NCBI RefSeq assembly: GCF_900101125.1
Contig: NZ_FNFL01000007.1
Coordinates: 120,833 to 184,832 of the forward strand
From: Sediminibacillus albus
GTDB taxonomy: Bacteria; Bacillota; Bacilli; Bacillales; Amphibacillaceae
Direction: 5' to 3'
DNA: 64,000 bases
Under the pieces are notes generated by a model. It was not told the DNA's origin. It did no database searches and saw only the letters and a list, made by a program, of their open reading frames with translations. The position numbers and the translations under genes are program-made. This document shows, piece after piece, positions 27,167-38,322 of this stretch; the first letter of the stretch is position 1, and the number at the start of each line of letters is the position of its first letter.

Positions 27167-28099
27167 ATGGGGAACAAACCACGAGTGGGAATCGTCGGTC
27201 TGGGTAATATTGCACAAAAAGCTTATCTGCCATTACTGACGAAAGAAACAAATTGGGAGCTGATGGGTGCCTTTACACCTAATCGTAACAAACGGGAAAA
27301 AATTTGCAGACAATATCGGATTGAAAGCTTTTCGAGCTTAAAATCATTAACTTCCCAATGTGATGCAGTGTTTGTTCATGCTTCCACAGAAAAACATTTT
27401 GAGATTGTTTCTTATTTGCTATCTGAAGGAAAAGATGTCTATGTGGATAAGCCATTGGCTGCTAGCTTGGATGAAGCGGAGCGATTAGCAGAGGTCAGTG
27501 ATAAACGAGGGCGAAAATTGATGGTTGGTTTTAATCGAAGGTTTTCTCCTATGTATCGACAGGCAAAAGAGCTATCGAAAAATTTTGCTTGGCTGCACAT
27601 GGAAAAACATAGAGCCGACAGCATCGGACCGCAGGATTTCTCGTATACGATGCTTGATGATTATTTGCATTTGGTTGATACTGTCAGGTGGCTGGCAGGC
27701 TTTGATGACTTGTCAGTGACAGAATACTTCTCGAAAATCAATGATGATGGCCAGCTTGTATTTGCTAAGCATTCTTATGTGGAAAAAGATCGGGTTTTCA
27801 CAACTGCCATGCACAGGCGTGCGGGTTCTAACCTGGAAAAGCTGGAATTCGTGAATGAAAAATCGATAATCAGGGTAATAAACCTAAACACCCTGCAGGT
27901 GGAGAAGGACAATAAAGTCAGCACCTTGATACCGCCTTCTTGGGAAACGATATTGACAGCTAAAGGATTTGAAGGTGCTATCCATCACTTTTTCGATTCC
28001 ATCGAAAAAGATACAGTCCCTGCAACGAATGGCTGGGAAGCTTTGAAGTCGCAGCAGCTGCTCCATGAAATGATTGTACAGGCATCTAAAAATAAATGA
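27167..28099 (+). CDS. Gfo/Idh/MocA family oxidoreductase
   Basis: A 310-residue NAD(P)-dependent oxidoreductase of the glucose-fructose oxidoreductase/inositol dehydrogenase family. The N-terminal Rossmann fold shows VGIVGLGNIAQKAYLPLL. The family EKP-type loop reads DKPLAASLDEAERL (Lys near residue 94), followed by the GFNRRFSPMY segment. The start at 27167 is supported by AAGGGAGC; the frame runs upstream without a better site. Sugars or polyols are the usual substrates; nothing nearby narrows this down. Confidence 0.9.
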   Translation: MGNKPRVGIVGLGNIAQKAYLPLLTKETNWELMGAFTPNRNKREKICRQYRIESFSSLKSLTSQCDAVFVHASTEKHFEIVSYLLSEGKDVYVDKPLAASLDEAERLAEVSDKRGRKLMVGFNRRFSPMYRQAKELSKNFAWLHMEKHRADSIGPQDFSYTMLDDYLHLVDTVRWLAGFDDLSVTEYFSKINDDGQLVFAKHSYVEKDRVFTTAMHRRAGSNLEKLEFVNEKSIIRVINLNTLQVEKDNKVSTLIPPSWETILTAKGFEGAIHHFFDSIEKDTVPATNGWEALKSQQLLHEMIVQASKNK

Positions 28100-28188
28100 T
28101 TTCAGCAGGAAAGGACTGCTGCTTGGAGATTGAAGCTCTGGGTTCTTTCGAGATGATTCATAGTAAAGCGTAAAAGGAGCTCGATTAT

Positions 28189-29757
28189 ATGTCCAAATTG
28201 GACTTAAAGCAATTTGAGAAAAAACTGATTGTCAGGAATATAGAAAAAGAAGATATTGATCAAATTTTGCAAATGCAAAAGCGTTGTTTTCCGAATATGG
28301 ACCCGTGGAAACGGGAGCATTTACTTAGTCATTTAGACCATTTTCCAGAAGGGCAATTTTGTATTGAATTGGACGGCGACATTATTGGCAGCTGTTCCAG
28401 CCTTATCGTCAATTTTGATGAATATGATGATAAACATACGTGGGATGACATTACAGATGAAGGGTATATTACCAACCATGATCCGGAAGGTTACAATTTA
28501 TATGGGATTGAAGTGATGGTCGATCCTGAATATAGAGGAATGAAAATCGGGAAGCGGCTGTATGAAGCTCGAAAGGAATTGGCGAGAGAACTAAACTTGA
28601 AGAGCATTATCATCGGCGGCAGGATTCCTAATTACCATAAATACCAGCATGAACTGACACCAAGAGAATACGTAGAAGAAGTCAGCACAAAAAATATTTA
28701 TGATCCAGTTTTGACTTTCCAGATTATGAATGGATTTACCGTCATGCGGATAAACCCAGGGTACCTGCCCGATGACGTACAGTCAGCTAAGTATGCCACC
28801 TTAATGGAATGGAACAATATCGATTACCGGGCAAAATCCAAGCGCCATTTTAAGACGGCCTATCCGGTAAGAATTACCGTCATTCAGTACATGATGAAAA
28901 ATATTGAGTCGTTTGAAGAATTTGCCCGCCAGGTGGAATATTATGTCGATGTTGCTTATGATTTCGGCTCCGATTTTGCCGTTTTTCCGGAAATATTCAC
29001 CACGCAGCTGATGTCCTTTCTAGAAGAAAAGGTACCATCTAAAGCAGTACGCAAACTGTCTGAATTTACGGAGGATTATATTGAATTGTTCTCCCATTTA
29101 GCGATGAAATACAATGTCAATATTGTCGGGGGATCTCACTTTGTCGAAGAGGACGACCATATTTATAATATCGCTTATCTTTTCCGCCGCGACGGAACGA
29201 TTGAAAAGCAGTATAAAATTCATGTTACTCCTAATGAAAGAAAATGGTGGGGAATTCAGCCGGGCGATGCTGTGAAGGTGTTTGATACCGATTGCGGGAA
29301 AATAGCCATACAAATTTGTTATGATATCCAATTTCCCGAACTCACCCGATATGCGGTCGATCAAGGAGCGAACATTATCTTCGTTCCATTTTGTACGGAC
29401 GACCGCCAGGGGTATTTGCGGGTCCGATATTGTGCCCAGGCTCGCGCCGTAGAAAACCAGGTGTACACGGTGATAGCAGGAACTGTTGGCAACCTTACCC
29501 AAGTAGAGAATATGGATATTCAATACGCTCAATCGGGTATATTCACTCCGTCTGATTTTGAATTTGCCCGAGATGGAATCATCGGCGAATGCCACCCGAA
29601 TATTGAGACGGTAGTTGTCGGTGACGTCGATTTAGAAATCTTAAGAAGACAACGTAAATCAGGTACAGTCCGGCAGTTAAGGGATCGAAGAAGGGACTTG
29701 TTTGAAATAAAATATAAAAATATCAGGACAGAGGTAAAGCCTCAACAGAAGGGATGA
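28189..29757 (+). CDS. yhcX: GNAT acetyltransferase fused to carbon-nitrogen hydrolase (YhcX-like)
   Basis: A 522-residue two-domain protein matching B. subtilis YhcX (513 residues). Residues of about 12-190 form a GNAT N-acetyltransferase with the acetyl-CoA loop VDPEYRGMKIGKRLYEARK. Residues of about 228-510 form a nitrilase-superfamily amidase with catalytic Glu268 (VFPEIF), Lys343 (YKIHVTP) and Cys377 (IQICYDI). The acetyltransferase probably supplies or recognises the amide or amine acted on by the hydrolase; the substrate is not known to me. AAAAGGAGC precedes the ATG. An SDR gene follows within 8 bp. Confidence 0.93.
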   Translation: MSKLDLKQFEKKLIVRNIEKEDIDQILQMQKRCFPNMDPWKREHLLSHLDHFPEGQFCIELDGDIIGSCSSLIVNFDEYDDKHTWDDITDEGYITNHDPEGYNLYGIEVMVDPEYRGMKIGKRLYEARKELARELNLKSIIIGGRIPNYHKYQHELTPREYVEEVSTKNIYDPVLTFQIMNGFTVMRINPGYLPDDVQSAKYATLMEWNNIDYRAKSKRHFKTAYPVRITVIQYMMKNIESFEEFARQVEYYVDVAYDFGSDFAVFPEIFTTQLMSFLEEKVPSKAVRKLSEFTEDYIELFSHLAMKYNVNIVGGSHFVEEDDHIYNIAYLFRRDGTIEKQYKIHVTPNERKWWGIQPGDAVKVFDTDCGKIAIQICYDIQFPELTRYAVDQGANIIFVPFCTDDRQGYLRVRYCAQARAVENQVYTVIAGTVGNLTQVENMDIQYAQSGIFTPSDFEFARDGIIGECHPNIETVVVGDVDLEILRRQRKSGTVRQLRDRRRDLFEIKYKNIRTEVKPQQKG

Positions 29758-29764
29758 TGAATGA

Positions 29765-30496
29765 ATGCTGAAGGACCAAGTAGCTATTGTGACTGGAGCG
29801 TCCCGCGGCATTGGCAAAGAGATTGCCCGCCAGCTTGCTAAACAAGGGGTCAAGTTATCGATAATGGGAAGCTCTGAAGAAGTCCATAGAACCAAGCGGG
29901 AAATAGAAGCGGAAGGGCATTCCGATATTTTTTCTTTCCGTGCAGATGTGACCAAAGAAAACGAAGTGGACCATGTAATCGAAGCAACCAAAAATGCTTT
30001 CGGCTCCCTTGATATCCTTATCAACAATGCTGGCGTCGTTATCTCTAAGAAAATAAAAGACATTACGGTGGAAGAATGGAGAAAGACATTTGAAGTAAAT
30101 GTGCAGGGAGTTTTTCTATGTACTAAAGCTGTTGTGCCTATCATGAAGCAGCAGCAATCCGGAACGATTATTACGATCTCCTCGGATGTTGCCAGATATG
30201 CGATTGCAGAAATGGGATCGCTGTATACGTCGACTCAATATGCAGTACAAGGCTTCATCGCTTCGATTGGCCAAGAATTAAAGGGTGATGGAATTCGTGT
30301 AGGCACGATCAACCCAGGGTTAGTCAATACGAATTTCGGAGCCATTCAAGGTAATGAACAGGGCGGCGAAAAGAAAGACTGGCTCAAAGTAGAAGATATC
30401 GCAGATGCCGTTATTTATATGGCGGGTGCGCCCAAACACATGCTTATTGACGAGCTATATCTACATCCATTAAGCCAAAAATACCCACGAACATAA
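29765..30496 (+). CDS. SDR family oxidoreductase (FabG-like)
   Basis: A 243-residue short-chain dehydrogenase/reductase. The cofactor loop is TGASRGIGKEIA (residues 10-21), NNAG near 86, catalytic Ser in ISSDVARYA near 139-142, and Tyr in the segment YTSTQYAVQGF. In that segment the YxxxK motif reads STQYAVQGF, so the Lys expected four residues after the Tyr is not seen in the usual form (YAVQG). It lies 8 bp after the yhcX-like gene and ends before a strong terminator, so the two form an operon. The substrate is unknown. Confidence 0.88.
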   Translation: MLKDQVAIVTGASRGIGKEIARQLAKQGVKLSIMGSSEEVHRTKREIEAEGHSDIFSFRADVTKENEVDHVIEATKNAFGSLDILINNAGVVISKKIKDITVEEWRKTFEVNVQGVFLCTKAVVPIMKQQQSGTIITISSDVARYAIAEMGSLYTSTQYAVQGFIASIGQELKGDGIRVGTINPGLVNTNFGAIQGNEQGGEKKDWLKVEDIADAVIYMAGAPKHMLIDELYLHPLSQKYPRT

Positions 30497-30502
30497 TAGC
30501 CG

Positions 30503-30540
30503 GAAGGGGACACCATAGATGGTGTCCCCTTCTATTTATT
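30503..30540 (+). terminator. Terminator of the yhcX-SDR operon
   Basis: A 14-bp perfect stem (30503-30516 with 30519-30532) with a two-base centre, then TATTTATT. Confidence 0.9.
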
Positions 30541-30626
30541 AAAGCTACTCGATCAACTTTGGTTGAAAGTAGAGCGACTAACACGAAAAGAGGATCAACA
30601 CTGAAAAAGCCAGGGAAACCGGCAAC

Positions 30627-30664
30627 AAAAAGCGGAGGGTCTTGTTTACCGGCCCTCCGCTTTT
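30627..30664 (-). terminator. Terminator of the YhdB-like gene
   Basis: AAAAGCGGAGGG (30627-30638) pairs perfectly with CCCTCCGCTTTT (30653-30664). It lies just beyond the stop codon of the minus-strand small gene, and the T-run is in the correct orientation for it. Confidence 0.85.
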
Positions 30665-30684
30665 ACTGAAACGCCTTTCTTCGC

Positions 30685-30915
30685 TCACACTTCTATCGCT
30701 GGAGTGTGGGCCATGGCATGGTCGATATAGTGAAGCAGGCTTTCGTGTGAATTTATTACTGTTTGTTCATTAGGGGTGTAGTGAAAGGCGTGAAGAAAAG
30801 CCTCGATTTTTTTGGCTAAAATATCATCGTTTGTCCGGACCATGAGGACAAGTAAGTCGTCCCATTGTCCCCAAAGCGTATAGTAAAGAGCTTTATCGTA
30901 ATCAGGTATAACCAT
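30685..30915 (-). CDS. Small conserved protein, YhdB-like
   Basis: A 76-residue soluble protein with the N-terminal signature DYDKALYYTLWGQWDDLLVLMVRTNDDILAKKIEAFLHAFHY. From memory this resembles the small B. subtilis protein YhdB of unknown function. AGAGGGA lies seven bases before the ATG and a strong terminator follows. It has no membrane segment. Function unknown. Confidence 0.78.
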   Translation of the reverse strand: MVIPDYDKALYYTLWGQWDDLLVLMVRTNDDILAKKIEAFLHAFHYTPNEQTVINSHESLLHYIDHAMAHTPAIEV

Positions 30916-31057
30916 TTTTATCCCTCTTTTCTAAAAGGGTTAATTTTATTGTTGCCTGATTTAAAGAAACAATTTGCGAACGTTTTTGGAGATACAGGTA
31001 AATGTTTACGTCTCAAGAAGAACTTCAATTTTTCCATGGATTGGCGGTTAATAGTTG

Positions 31058-31087
31058 CGCATAAACAAAACCAGTTAAACCATACTA
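31058..31087 (+). promoter_or_regulatory. Candidate SigG/SigF promoter of the YhcN-type gene
   Basis: -35 GCATA (31059-31063), a 17-bp spacer and -10 CATACTA (31081-31087). This fits the SigG consensus (gHATR, 17-18 bp, CATnHTA) fully and lies 35 bp before the start codon. Forespore expression is known for B. subtilis yhcN. Confidence 0.72.
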
Positions 31088-31121
31088 GCATTAAACCTAA
31101 TATAAGGAGGAAAATACACCA

Positions 31122-31844
31122 ATGAAATGGAGAGCTTTAGGCGTTACTTTATTAGGTACAGCTATGCTTATGGGATGTCAAAATGATGGCGGAAACCAGA
31201 CAGGGCAAGGTACAGATGATGGAGTACAACAAACCCGCTTTAATGACACGACAGATTACCCGTTGAACGGTAATCAAACAGGTACGCGCAACAACCAGGG
31301 AGACAACCGTAACATGGCGAACAATGGTAATGTCAATAACCAGGGAAATCAAAACAATAATGTCGGCCAAAATGGGCAGAACAATGATCAATACGAAGTG
31401 AATGAAAAACTTGCTGACAGGATTTCTGAGCAGGTAGATGATATTGATCGTGCATATGTGCTGACTGCAGGTGGAAATGCTTATGTTGCAGCCGAGCTTA
31501 ACAAGGGAAACAATAACAACACGGGCGGCAACAATAACGGCGATGACGGAAACAATGCAAATTTCGGGAACAACGGTAACAATGGAAACGGCGGCGACAC
31601 CGGAACCAACATGAATAATAATCAGAACGGCAATAATGAAGTCAGCGACGAAGTAAAAGAACAAGTTTCCAAAGTTGTAAAGCAAGCGGACGATAACATT
31701 GAGAACGTCTACGTTTCGACAAACCCTGATTTCGTCAATTTAACAAATGATTATGTAGATGATGTCAACAATGGCGAACCTATCGAAGGATTTTTCGAGC
31801 AATTCGGCGAAATGACAGAACGTATTTTTCCGCAAAACAGATAA
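31122..31844 (+). CDS. YhcN/YlaJ family sporulation lipoprotein
   Basis: A 240-residue lipoprotein of the YhcN/YlaJ family, spore inner-membrane proteins that affect germination. The lipoprotein signal ends in LMGC (Cys at residue 19). Two Asn/Gly-rich low-complexity stretches (about residues 40-90 and 128-170) flank the conserved pieces VNEKLADRISEQVDDIDRAYVLTAGGNAYVAAEL and VSKVVKQADDNIENVYVSTNPDFV. The Asn-rich insertion in the middle of the domain is longer than usual. TAAGGAGGA precedes the ATG, and a SigG-like promoter lies upstream. Confidence 0.92.
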   Translation: MKWRALGVTLLGTAMLMGCQNDGGNQTGQGTDDGVQQTRFNDTTDYPLNGNQTGTRNNQGDNRNMANNGNVNNQGNQNNNVGQNGQNNDQYEVNEKLADRISEQVDDIDRAYVLTAGGNAYVAAELNKGNNNNTGGNNNGDDGNNANFGNNGNNGNGGDTGTNMNNNQNGNNEVSDEVKEQVSKVVKQADDNIENVYVSTNPDFVNLTNDYVDDVNNGEPIEGFFEQFGEMTERIFPQNR

Positions 31845-31858
31845 CCCTTATGTATAAC

Positions 31859-31892
31859 AAAGCCGTCCATTCTCAATGGGCGGCTTTTTCTT
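31859..31892 (+). terminator. Terminator of the YhcN-type gene
   Basis: AAAGCCGTCCATT (31859-31871) pairs with AATGGGCGGCTTT (31875-31887, one G-T pair), then TTCTTT. Confidence 0.9.
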
Positions 31893-31961
31893 TATGGCGA
31901 TACTCCTGGCGGGAAAGACTTCCTACTATGTGAAAACTACATAAACGAGAATGATTGTAAA

Positions 31962-31990
31962 TTGATAATACCCATTTATTATGTTATATT
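31962..31990 (+). promoter_or_regulatory. SigA promoter of the yrrT-luxS-mccAB operon
   Basis: -35 TTGATA (31962-31967), a 17-bp spacer and -10 TATATT (31985-31990). A TAATAGGAATTA block at 32023-32034, just downstream of the expected start site, matches the right half of the published B. subtilis CymR box (ATnGGAATTW). The left half is poorly conserved. CymR control would fit the genes. Confidence 0.6.
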
Positions 31991-32059
31991 ATTACCATTA
32001 ATCCCAATAAAACATAGTGTATTAATAGGAATTAAAAATAAATGGGAGTTGAAATAAAA

Positions 32060-32701
32060 ATGGGCCGTGAATTTGTTGATCTGTTTGATAAGTGGGCTGG
32101 TTCTTATGATGAAAGTGTAACGGGGCATGATCCTCAGTATCGTGCTGTATTTGATAAATATGATACAATATTGAATGAAGTAACAAACCATGCAGAAGGA
32201 AATGTTTTGGAGTTTGGCGTCGGCACAGGCAATCTTTCAAAAAAACTGATGGATGCCGGCCATACCGTTATCGGCGTTGAACCTTCACAAGCAATGCGCG
32301 AGGCAACTGCCGAAAAATTTCCTGACCTGACCGTATTTGATGGCGATTTTCTTTCTTATCCAGATTTGGATGTACCGATTTCTACCATCGTCAGCACGTA
32401 CGCTTTTCATCATTTAACAGATGAAGAGAAGGGGCGGGCAATCAAAGGCTTCAGCAAGCTGCTCCCGAAAGGCGGGAAAGTAGTCTTTGCGGATACAGCT
32501 TACAAAAGCCAAGAGGAAAAAGATAAAATCCATCAGCTTGCCAAAGACAACGGTTATCAAGATCTATTATATGATTTAACGACTGAATACTATCCGATGG
32601 TGGATGTCCTCAAGGATCTGTTTGAAGACAACGGATTTTATGTTACTTTTAAACAAATGAACGAATTCGTTTGGCTCATGGTAGCTGACAAACAAGCATA
32701 A
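32060..32701 (+). CDS. yrrT: SAM-dependent methyltransferase YrrT-like
   Basis: A 213-residue class I methyltransferase with the SAM-binding motif VLEFGVGTGNLSKKL (about residues 47-61) and acidic residue in GVEPS. B. subtilis YrrT starts MGREFIPLFEDWAATYD; the start at 32060 (MGREFVDLFDKWAGSYD) matches it. It heads the operon yrrT-luxS-mccA-mccB, whose other products recycle homocysteine to cysteine. YrrT is therefore thought to use SAM and feed SAH into that route, though its methyl acceptor is unknown. The Shine-Dalgarno is weak. Confidence 0.9.
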   Translation: MGREFVDLFDKWAGSYDESVTGHDPQYRAVFDKYDTILNEVTNHAEGNVLEFGVGTGNLSKKLMDAGHTVIGVEPSQAMREATAEKFPDLTVFDGDFLSYPDLDVPISTIVSTYAFHHLTDEEKGRAIKGFSKLLPKGGKVVFADTAYKSQEEKDKIHQLAKDNGYQDLLYDLTTEYYPMVDVLKDLFEDNGFYVTFKQMNEFVWLMVADKQA

Positions 32702-32738
32702 ATAAAGATGTAACTTTTCTCAAAGGAGTGGAGAAATA

Positions 32739-33206
32739 ATGGCAGAAAAAATGAATGTAGAAAGTTTCAATCTTGATCATACTAAGGTAAAAGCGCCTTA
32801 TGTCCGTCTTGTAGGGGTGACTACTGGGCAAAGCGGTGACAAAGTGTACAAATATGACATCCGCTTCTGCCAGCCGAATAAAGAGCATATGGATATGGCT
32901 GGTCTACACTCAATCGAACATTTAATGGCAGAAAATATCCGCAATCATATGGAAAATGTGCTGGACATCGGTCCTATGGGCTGCCAGACAGGGTTCTATT
33001 TAGCCATAATTAATAATGACAGCTACGAAGAAGTCTTAGAAGCATTGGAAAAGACCTTGCAGGATGTACTTCATGCTACAGAGGTACCAGCTTGTAATGA
33101 GGTTCAATGTGGTTGGGCTGCTAACCACAGCTTAGAAGGAGCTAAAAAAATTGCTGCCGATATGCTGGAAGGTAAAGATGAATGGCAGCAGGTCTTTGCA
33201 GAGTAA
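32739..33206 (+). CDS. luxS: S-ribosylhomocysteine lyase LuxS
   Basis: A 155-residue metalloenzyme that splits S-ribosylhomocysteine into homocysteine and DPD, the precursor of autoinducer-2. The metal ligands are His57 and His61 (HSIEH) and Cys124 (VQCGW); catalytic Cys82 (MGCQTGFYL) and Glu60 are present. Length is standard. AAAGGAG stands before the ATG. It sits second in the operon, where B. subtilis has mtnN (the SAH nucleosidase) instead; the nucleosidase must be encoded elsewhere. Confidence 0.97.
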   Translation: MAEKMNVESFNLDHTKVKAPYVRLVGVTTGQSGDKVYKYDIRFCQPNKEHMDMAGLHSIEHLMAENIRNHMENVLDIGPMGCQTGFYLAIINNDSYEEVLEALEKTLQDVLHATEVPACNEVQCGWAANHSLEGAKKIAADMLEGKDEWQQVFAE

Positions 33207-33218
33207 AGGGGCGCAGAT

Positions 33219-35275
<2,057 letters not shown>

Positions 35276-35280
35276 GCAGG

Positions 35281-35316
35281 AAAAGCAGGGCTGCGGATGC
35301 GGGCCCTGCTTTTATT
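35281..35316 (+). terminator. Terminator of the yrrT-luxS-mccAB operon
   Basis: An 11-bp perfect stem (35281-35291 with 35303-35313) followed by ATTATAT. Confidence 0.9.
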
Positions 35317-35372
35317 ATATAGAAAAAATTGTGGTAAAATGATAGCAGTGACTAGTAAAGGATGTGGACGAA

Positions 35373-36749
35373 TTGTCAGAACAAGTTTTGAATTATCTAC
35401 AGGACAACCGTGAACGTTTATTAGAGAAGCTCAATGAATTTTTATCAATTCCAAGCATTAGTACGGAGAGTGTACATAAGCCAGACGTTGCTGTGGCTGC
35501 AAGGTTTGTGGCGGATCATTTAACAGATATTGGCTTTAACCGGGTGGAAGTTCAGGAAACGAAAGGCCATCCGCTTGTGTATGGGGAGTGGATGGGTGCA
35601 GGAGATGGTGCACCGACCGCTTTGTTGTATGGCCATTATGATGTGCAGCCGGCAGATCCATTAGATTTATGGGACAGTGAACCATTTAAACCGGAGGTTA
35701 GGGACGGCAGATTGTATGCTCGCGGAGCAAGTGATGATAAAGGGCAGGTATTCATGCATCTCGCTGTATTTGAAGCTTTTATGAAAACTGAAGGTGCAAT
35801 ACCAGTTAATATTAAGGTTTGCATTGAAGGGGAAGAAGAAATCGGTAGTGAAAACCTTTACCAGGTCTTAGAAGATAAAAAGGAGCAATTCTCTGCTGAT
35901 TTTGCTATTATTTCCGATTCAGGAATGGTTGATACCGGACAGCCGACAGTATTATACGGATTAAAAGGTTTTACTGGCCTTGAATTCACTGTCCACGGAC
36001 CTTCCAGTGACTTACACTCAGGAATTTACGGAGGCGTCGTCCGTAACCCTGCGATGGCAATGGCACATTTGCTTGCATCCCTGAAGGACGAGCAGGAGGT
36101 TGTTCAGGTGGATGGATTTTATGAAGGAGTGAAAGCGCTTGGTGAGGAAGAACGGAAGTTGATTGCTGAGGTACCTGGCGAGAATTATCAGCAGACTACC
36201 GGGGTGGAGGAAACGGTTTCGGAGAAAGGCTTTACAGCTAAAGAGCACATGATGGCACGTCCGACCATGGAAATTAACGGGTTGTTCGGTGGTTATCAGG
36301 GCGAGGGCACTAAAACGATTATCCCTTCTTCTGCAACAGCTAAACTTACGTGCCGATTAGTCCCGGGGATGGACCCAGCTCGTATTCAGCAGCTGGTCAT
36401 CGATCACTTGCAAAAACATTTGCCAAGCGGGGTAACCTTGGACATTAAGCCTGAACCACTTTCTGCCAAAGCATATAAAGTTAACCCTGATCATCCATTG
36501 ATAAAGATTGCCGGCCAATCACTACAGCAGGCGTTTGGAAAAGAGCCAGTATATGCCAGACTTGGCGGCTCGATTCCGGTAGTAGAATCAATTGATTCTA
36601 TTTTCCGCATGCCGGTGGTTCTGCTCGGTTTTGGCACTCCTGAAGACAGGCTGCATTCCCCTAATGAAAGCTTCCCGCTAGAGAGCTTTGATAAAGGAAT
36701 GGAAACACTTGTTTATTACTGGAGCAAGGTGAAAGACACATCACTATAG
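35373..36749 (+). CDS. M20 family dipeptidase/metallopeptidase
   Basis: A 458-residue cytoplasmic metallopeptidase of the M20 (carnosinase-like) family, which hydrolyses dipeptides with two zinc ions. Metal and catalytic motifs are LYGHYDVQPAD (His, Asp), GASDDKGQ (bridging Asp), CIEGEEEIGSEN (catalytic Glu and metal Glu), SDSGM (Asp) and the C-terminal His in DRLHSPNE. The dimerisation domain between about residues 190 and 340 is present. I place the start at TTG 35373, ten bases after AAAGGA; GTG 35364 overlaps that site. It is a single gene between a terminator and repeat copy C. Confidence 0.93.
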   Translation: MSEQVLNYLQDNRERLLEKLNEFLSIPSISTESVHKPDVAVAARFVADHLTDIGFNRVEVQETKGHPLVYGEWMGAGDGAPTALLYGHYDVQPADPLDLWDSEPFKPEVRDGRLYARGASDDKGQVFMHLAVFEAFMKTEGAIPVNIKVCIEGEEEIGSENLYQVLEDKKEQFSADFAIISDSGMVDTGQPTVLYGLKGFTGLEFTVHGPSSDLHSGIYGGVVRNPAMAMAHLLASLKDEQEVVQVDGFYEGVKALGEEERKLIAEVPGENYQQTTGVEETVSEKGFTAKEHMMARPTMEINGLFGGYQGEGTKTIIPSSATAKLTCRLVPGMDPARIQQLVIDHLQKHLPSGVTLDIKPEPLSAKAYKVNPDHPLIKIAGQSLQQAFGKEPVYARLGGSIPVVESIDSIFRMPVVLLGFGTPEDRLHSPNESFPLESFDKGMETLVYYWSKVKDTSL

Positions 36750-36770
36750 GGAGAAGGTTGGACCTAATAT

Positions 36771-37062
36771 AAATCCACTTGCAAAAACCGAACGAGAACA
36801 GCATAGGATTTTAAGGGAATCTTCAGGCATTCGATTGATGACGAAATGGAATATATATGGCGATTAACAGTAAGTTTTTTCTTAATAGCATTTTTCGATA
36901 AGCACTAATTTACCGCGAAGTACACTGCCTGCCCAAGTTAAGCACCAACTGTGTTCGCAGGTTATATTAAATAGTAGAAAAGAAAAATCGAACGAGTTCG
37001 AATGTTAAGGATTTCGAATCATCGTTCGATTTTTGCTTTGGCCACTATCCTTTTGTCCCAAC
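36771..37062 (+). repeat. Composite intergenic repeat, copy C (internally deleted)
   Basis: This 290-bp copy has the left end (ATCCACTTGCAAAAA-type block, then ATGGCGATTAACAGTAAG) and the right end (GTTCGCAGG block, hairpin 36983-36995 with 37022-37034, CTTTGGCCACTATCC) of the longer copies. The GC-rich core is missing. It occupies nearly all of the gap between the dipeptidase and the PCYCGC lipoprotein and has no coding capacity. The hairpin may terminate dipeptidase transcription. Confidence 0.8.
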
Positions 37063-37151
37063 CTCTTTGTGACGGTTTCATGAAAGTTGATCCTTTTTTG
37101 CCGCAAAATGCTTAAGATGGCTTATAATTAGCGAATAAAGGAGTGAGAACT

Positions 37152-37631
37152 TTGAGAAAAGCAAGTATATATGGAATTGTATTATTGCTTGCACTGCTAG
37201 CGCTGGCCGCCTGCAGCAACGAGCAACAAAAACAAAGCCGGGCAGAAAATCTGGCTCCTAATCATGAAATGACAGCAAGCACCGATGAACTTCCTCAATT
37301 TTTAAGCAAGGCTTCTGAAGACTTACAATTGGTTTATCAGACAGCTGCCGAACATAAACAACTACTCGAGCATATTCCATGCTATTGTGGGTGCAGTGAC
37401 GATGCTGTCGGCCACAAGGACAATTATGACTGCTTTGTCTATGAGAAAAAAGAGAATGGAGAAGTTACTTGGGATACACACGGGATGGCTTGCCAAGTAT
37501 GTATTGACACAGCGGTATATTCGATTAAGGAATATAATAATGGAACAGAAATTTCGGCAATCCGCGAACATATCGATAATACTTATCAAGGAAAAGGTTA
37601 TCCAGAACCAACGCCTACTCCAGAAATATAA
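37152..37631 (+). CDS. PCYCGC-motif lipoprotein
   Basis: A 159-residue lipoprotein: signal peptide of about 20 residues ending LAAC, then a helical domain with the diagnostic PCYCGCSDD motif and two further Cys (YDCF, GMACQVCID). This fits the family named for the PCYCGC motif, whose function is not established; the six clustered cysteines suggest metal or redox chemistry outside the membrane. The start is TTG 37152, eight bases after AAAGGAG; GTG 37143 overlaps that site. Same-direction repeat copies C and D lie 90 bp upstream and 20 bp downstream. Confidence 0.85.
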   Translation: MRKASIYGIVLLLALLALAACSNEQQKQSRAENLAPNHEMTASTDELPQFLSKASEDLQLVYQTAAEHKQLLEHIPCYCGCSDDAVGHKDNYDCFVYEKKENGEVTWDTHGMACQVCIDTAVYSIKEYNNGTEISAIREHIDNTYQGKGYPEPTPTPEI

Positions 37632-37651
37632 AATAGTGGCTGGGCATAACA

Positions 37652-38322
37652 TACATCCACTTGCAAAAATCGAACGATAACAGCTTATGAAGTTTTAACA
37701 GGCCATCTTCAAGCATTCGATTGATGGCGCAAGGGAATATAAATGGCGTTGGAACAGTAGTATCGGAAAAGCGCTAGTACGGCGCGATATCAAGTAAACC
37801 ATAAGCATTTGTGTTCTTCTGAAAACAGAACGCAGACTCAGTGGAGGAAATCCACGGAGACTCCTGCGGGAGGGAAGGCCTAGGTGGGACCCCGCAGAGC
37901 GCAAGCTCGAGGAGGCTCACCAGCCGCCCGCGGAAAGCGTAGTGTATTTCCGCAGCGGTGTCGTCATGCAAGGTAGTAAGAACAGCCGTATAAGCGCAGG
38001 CAGTATAGGTATAGGTAGACTCCAGTGGAAACAATACGAGTTTGAAGCCCCGTAAGAAGCCGCTTTTTGCTTCAGAGGACAAGAAAGGCTTCGGCAGCGA
38101 CTCATCACACGCAGAAAATGGCTCCTTTATTTTCAAGGAGGCTGAAGCCGTCCCCACGGAAAGCGAAGTATTCTGCCGGCACCTAACTTTGTTAGAAGGA
38201 AAAAAATAGAGTTGTACCTGTGTCCGCAGGTTATCTTAAATAGTAGGAAAGAAAAATCGAGCGAGTTTGAATATTATTCGAATCATCGTTCGATTTTTCT
38301 TTGGCTTTTAGCCTTTTGTTCC
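37652..38322 (+). repeat. Composite intergenic repeat, copy D (full length)
   Basis: The most complete copy, about 670 bp. The left flank begins ATCCACTTGCAAAAATCGAACG, the GC-rich core (about 37815-37990) is nearly identical to copy A, and the right flank carries the hairpin (38252-38264 with 38286-38298) and a CTTTGG block. It has a middle section (38035-38190) shared with copy B but largely missing from A. No gene is visible. From 38323 to 38496, between the repeat and the spoVR promoter, I see only a short CCCTCGAGGG palindrome. Confidence 0.82.

Noticed and set aside
31900..32060. S-box (SAM) riboswitch before yrrT
   Set aside because: The leader from the predicted start site to the ATG is only about 60 bases, too short for an S-box with its terminator, and the core motifs are missing.
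37774..38157. A 127-codon minus-strand frame in repeat copy D
   Set aside because: It crosses repeat modules, is not preserved in copies A and B, and has protein-unlike composition.
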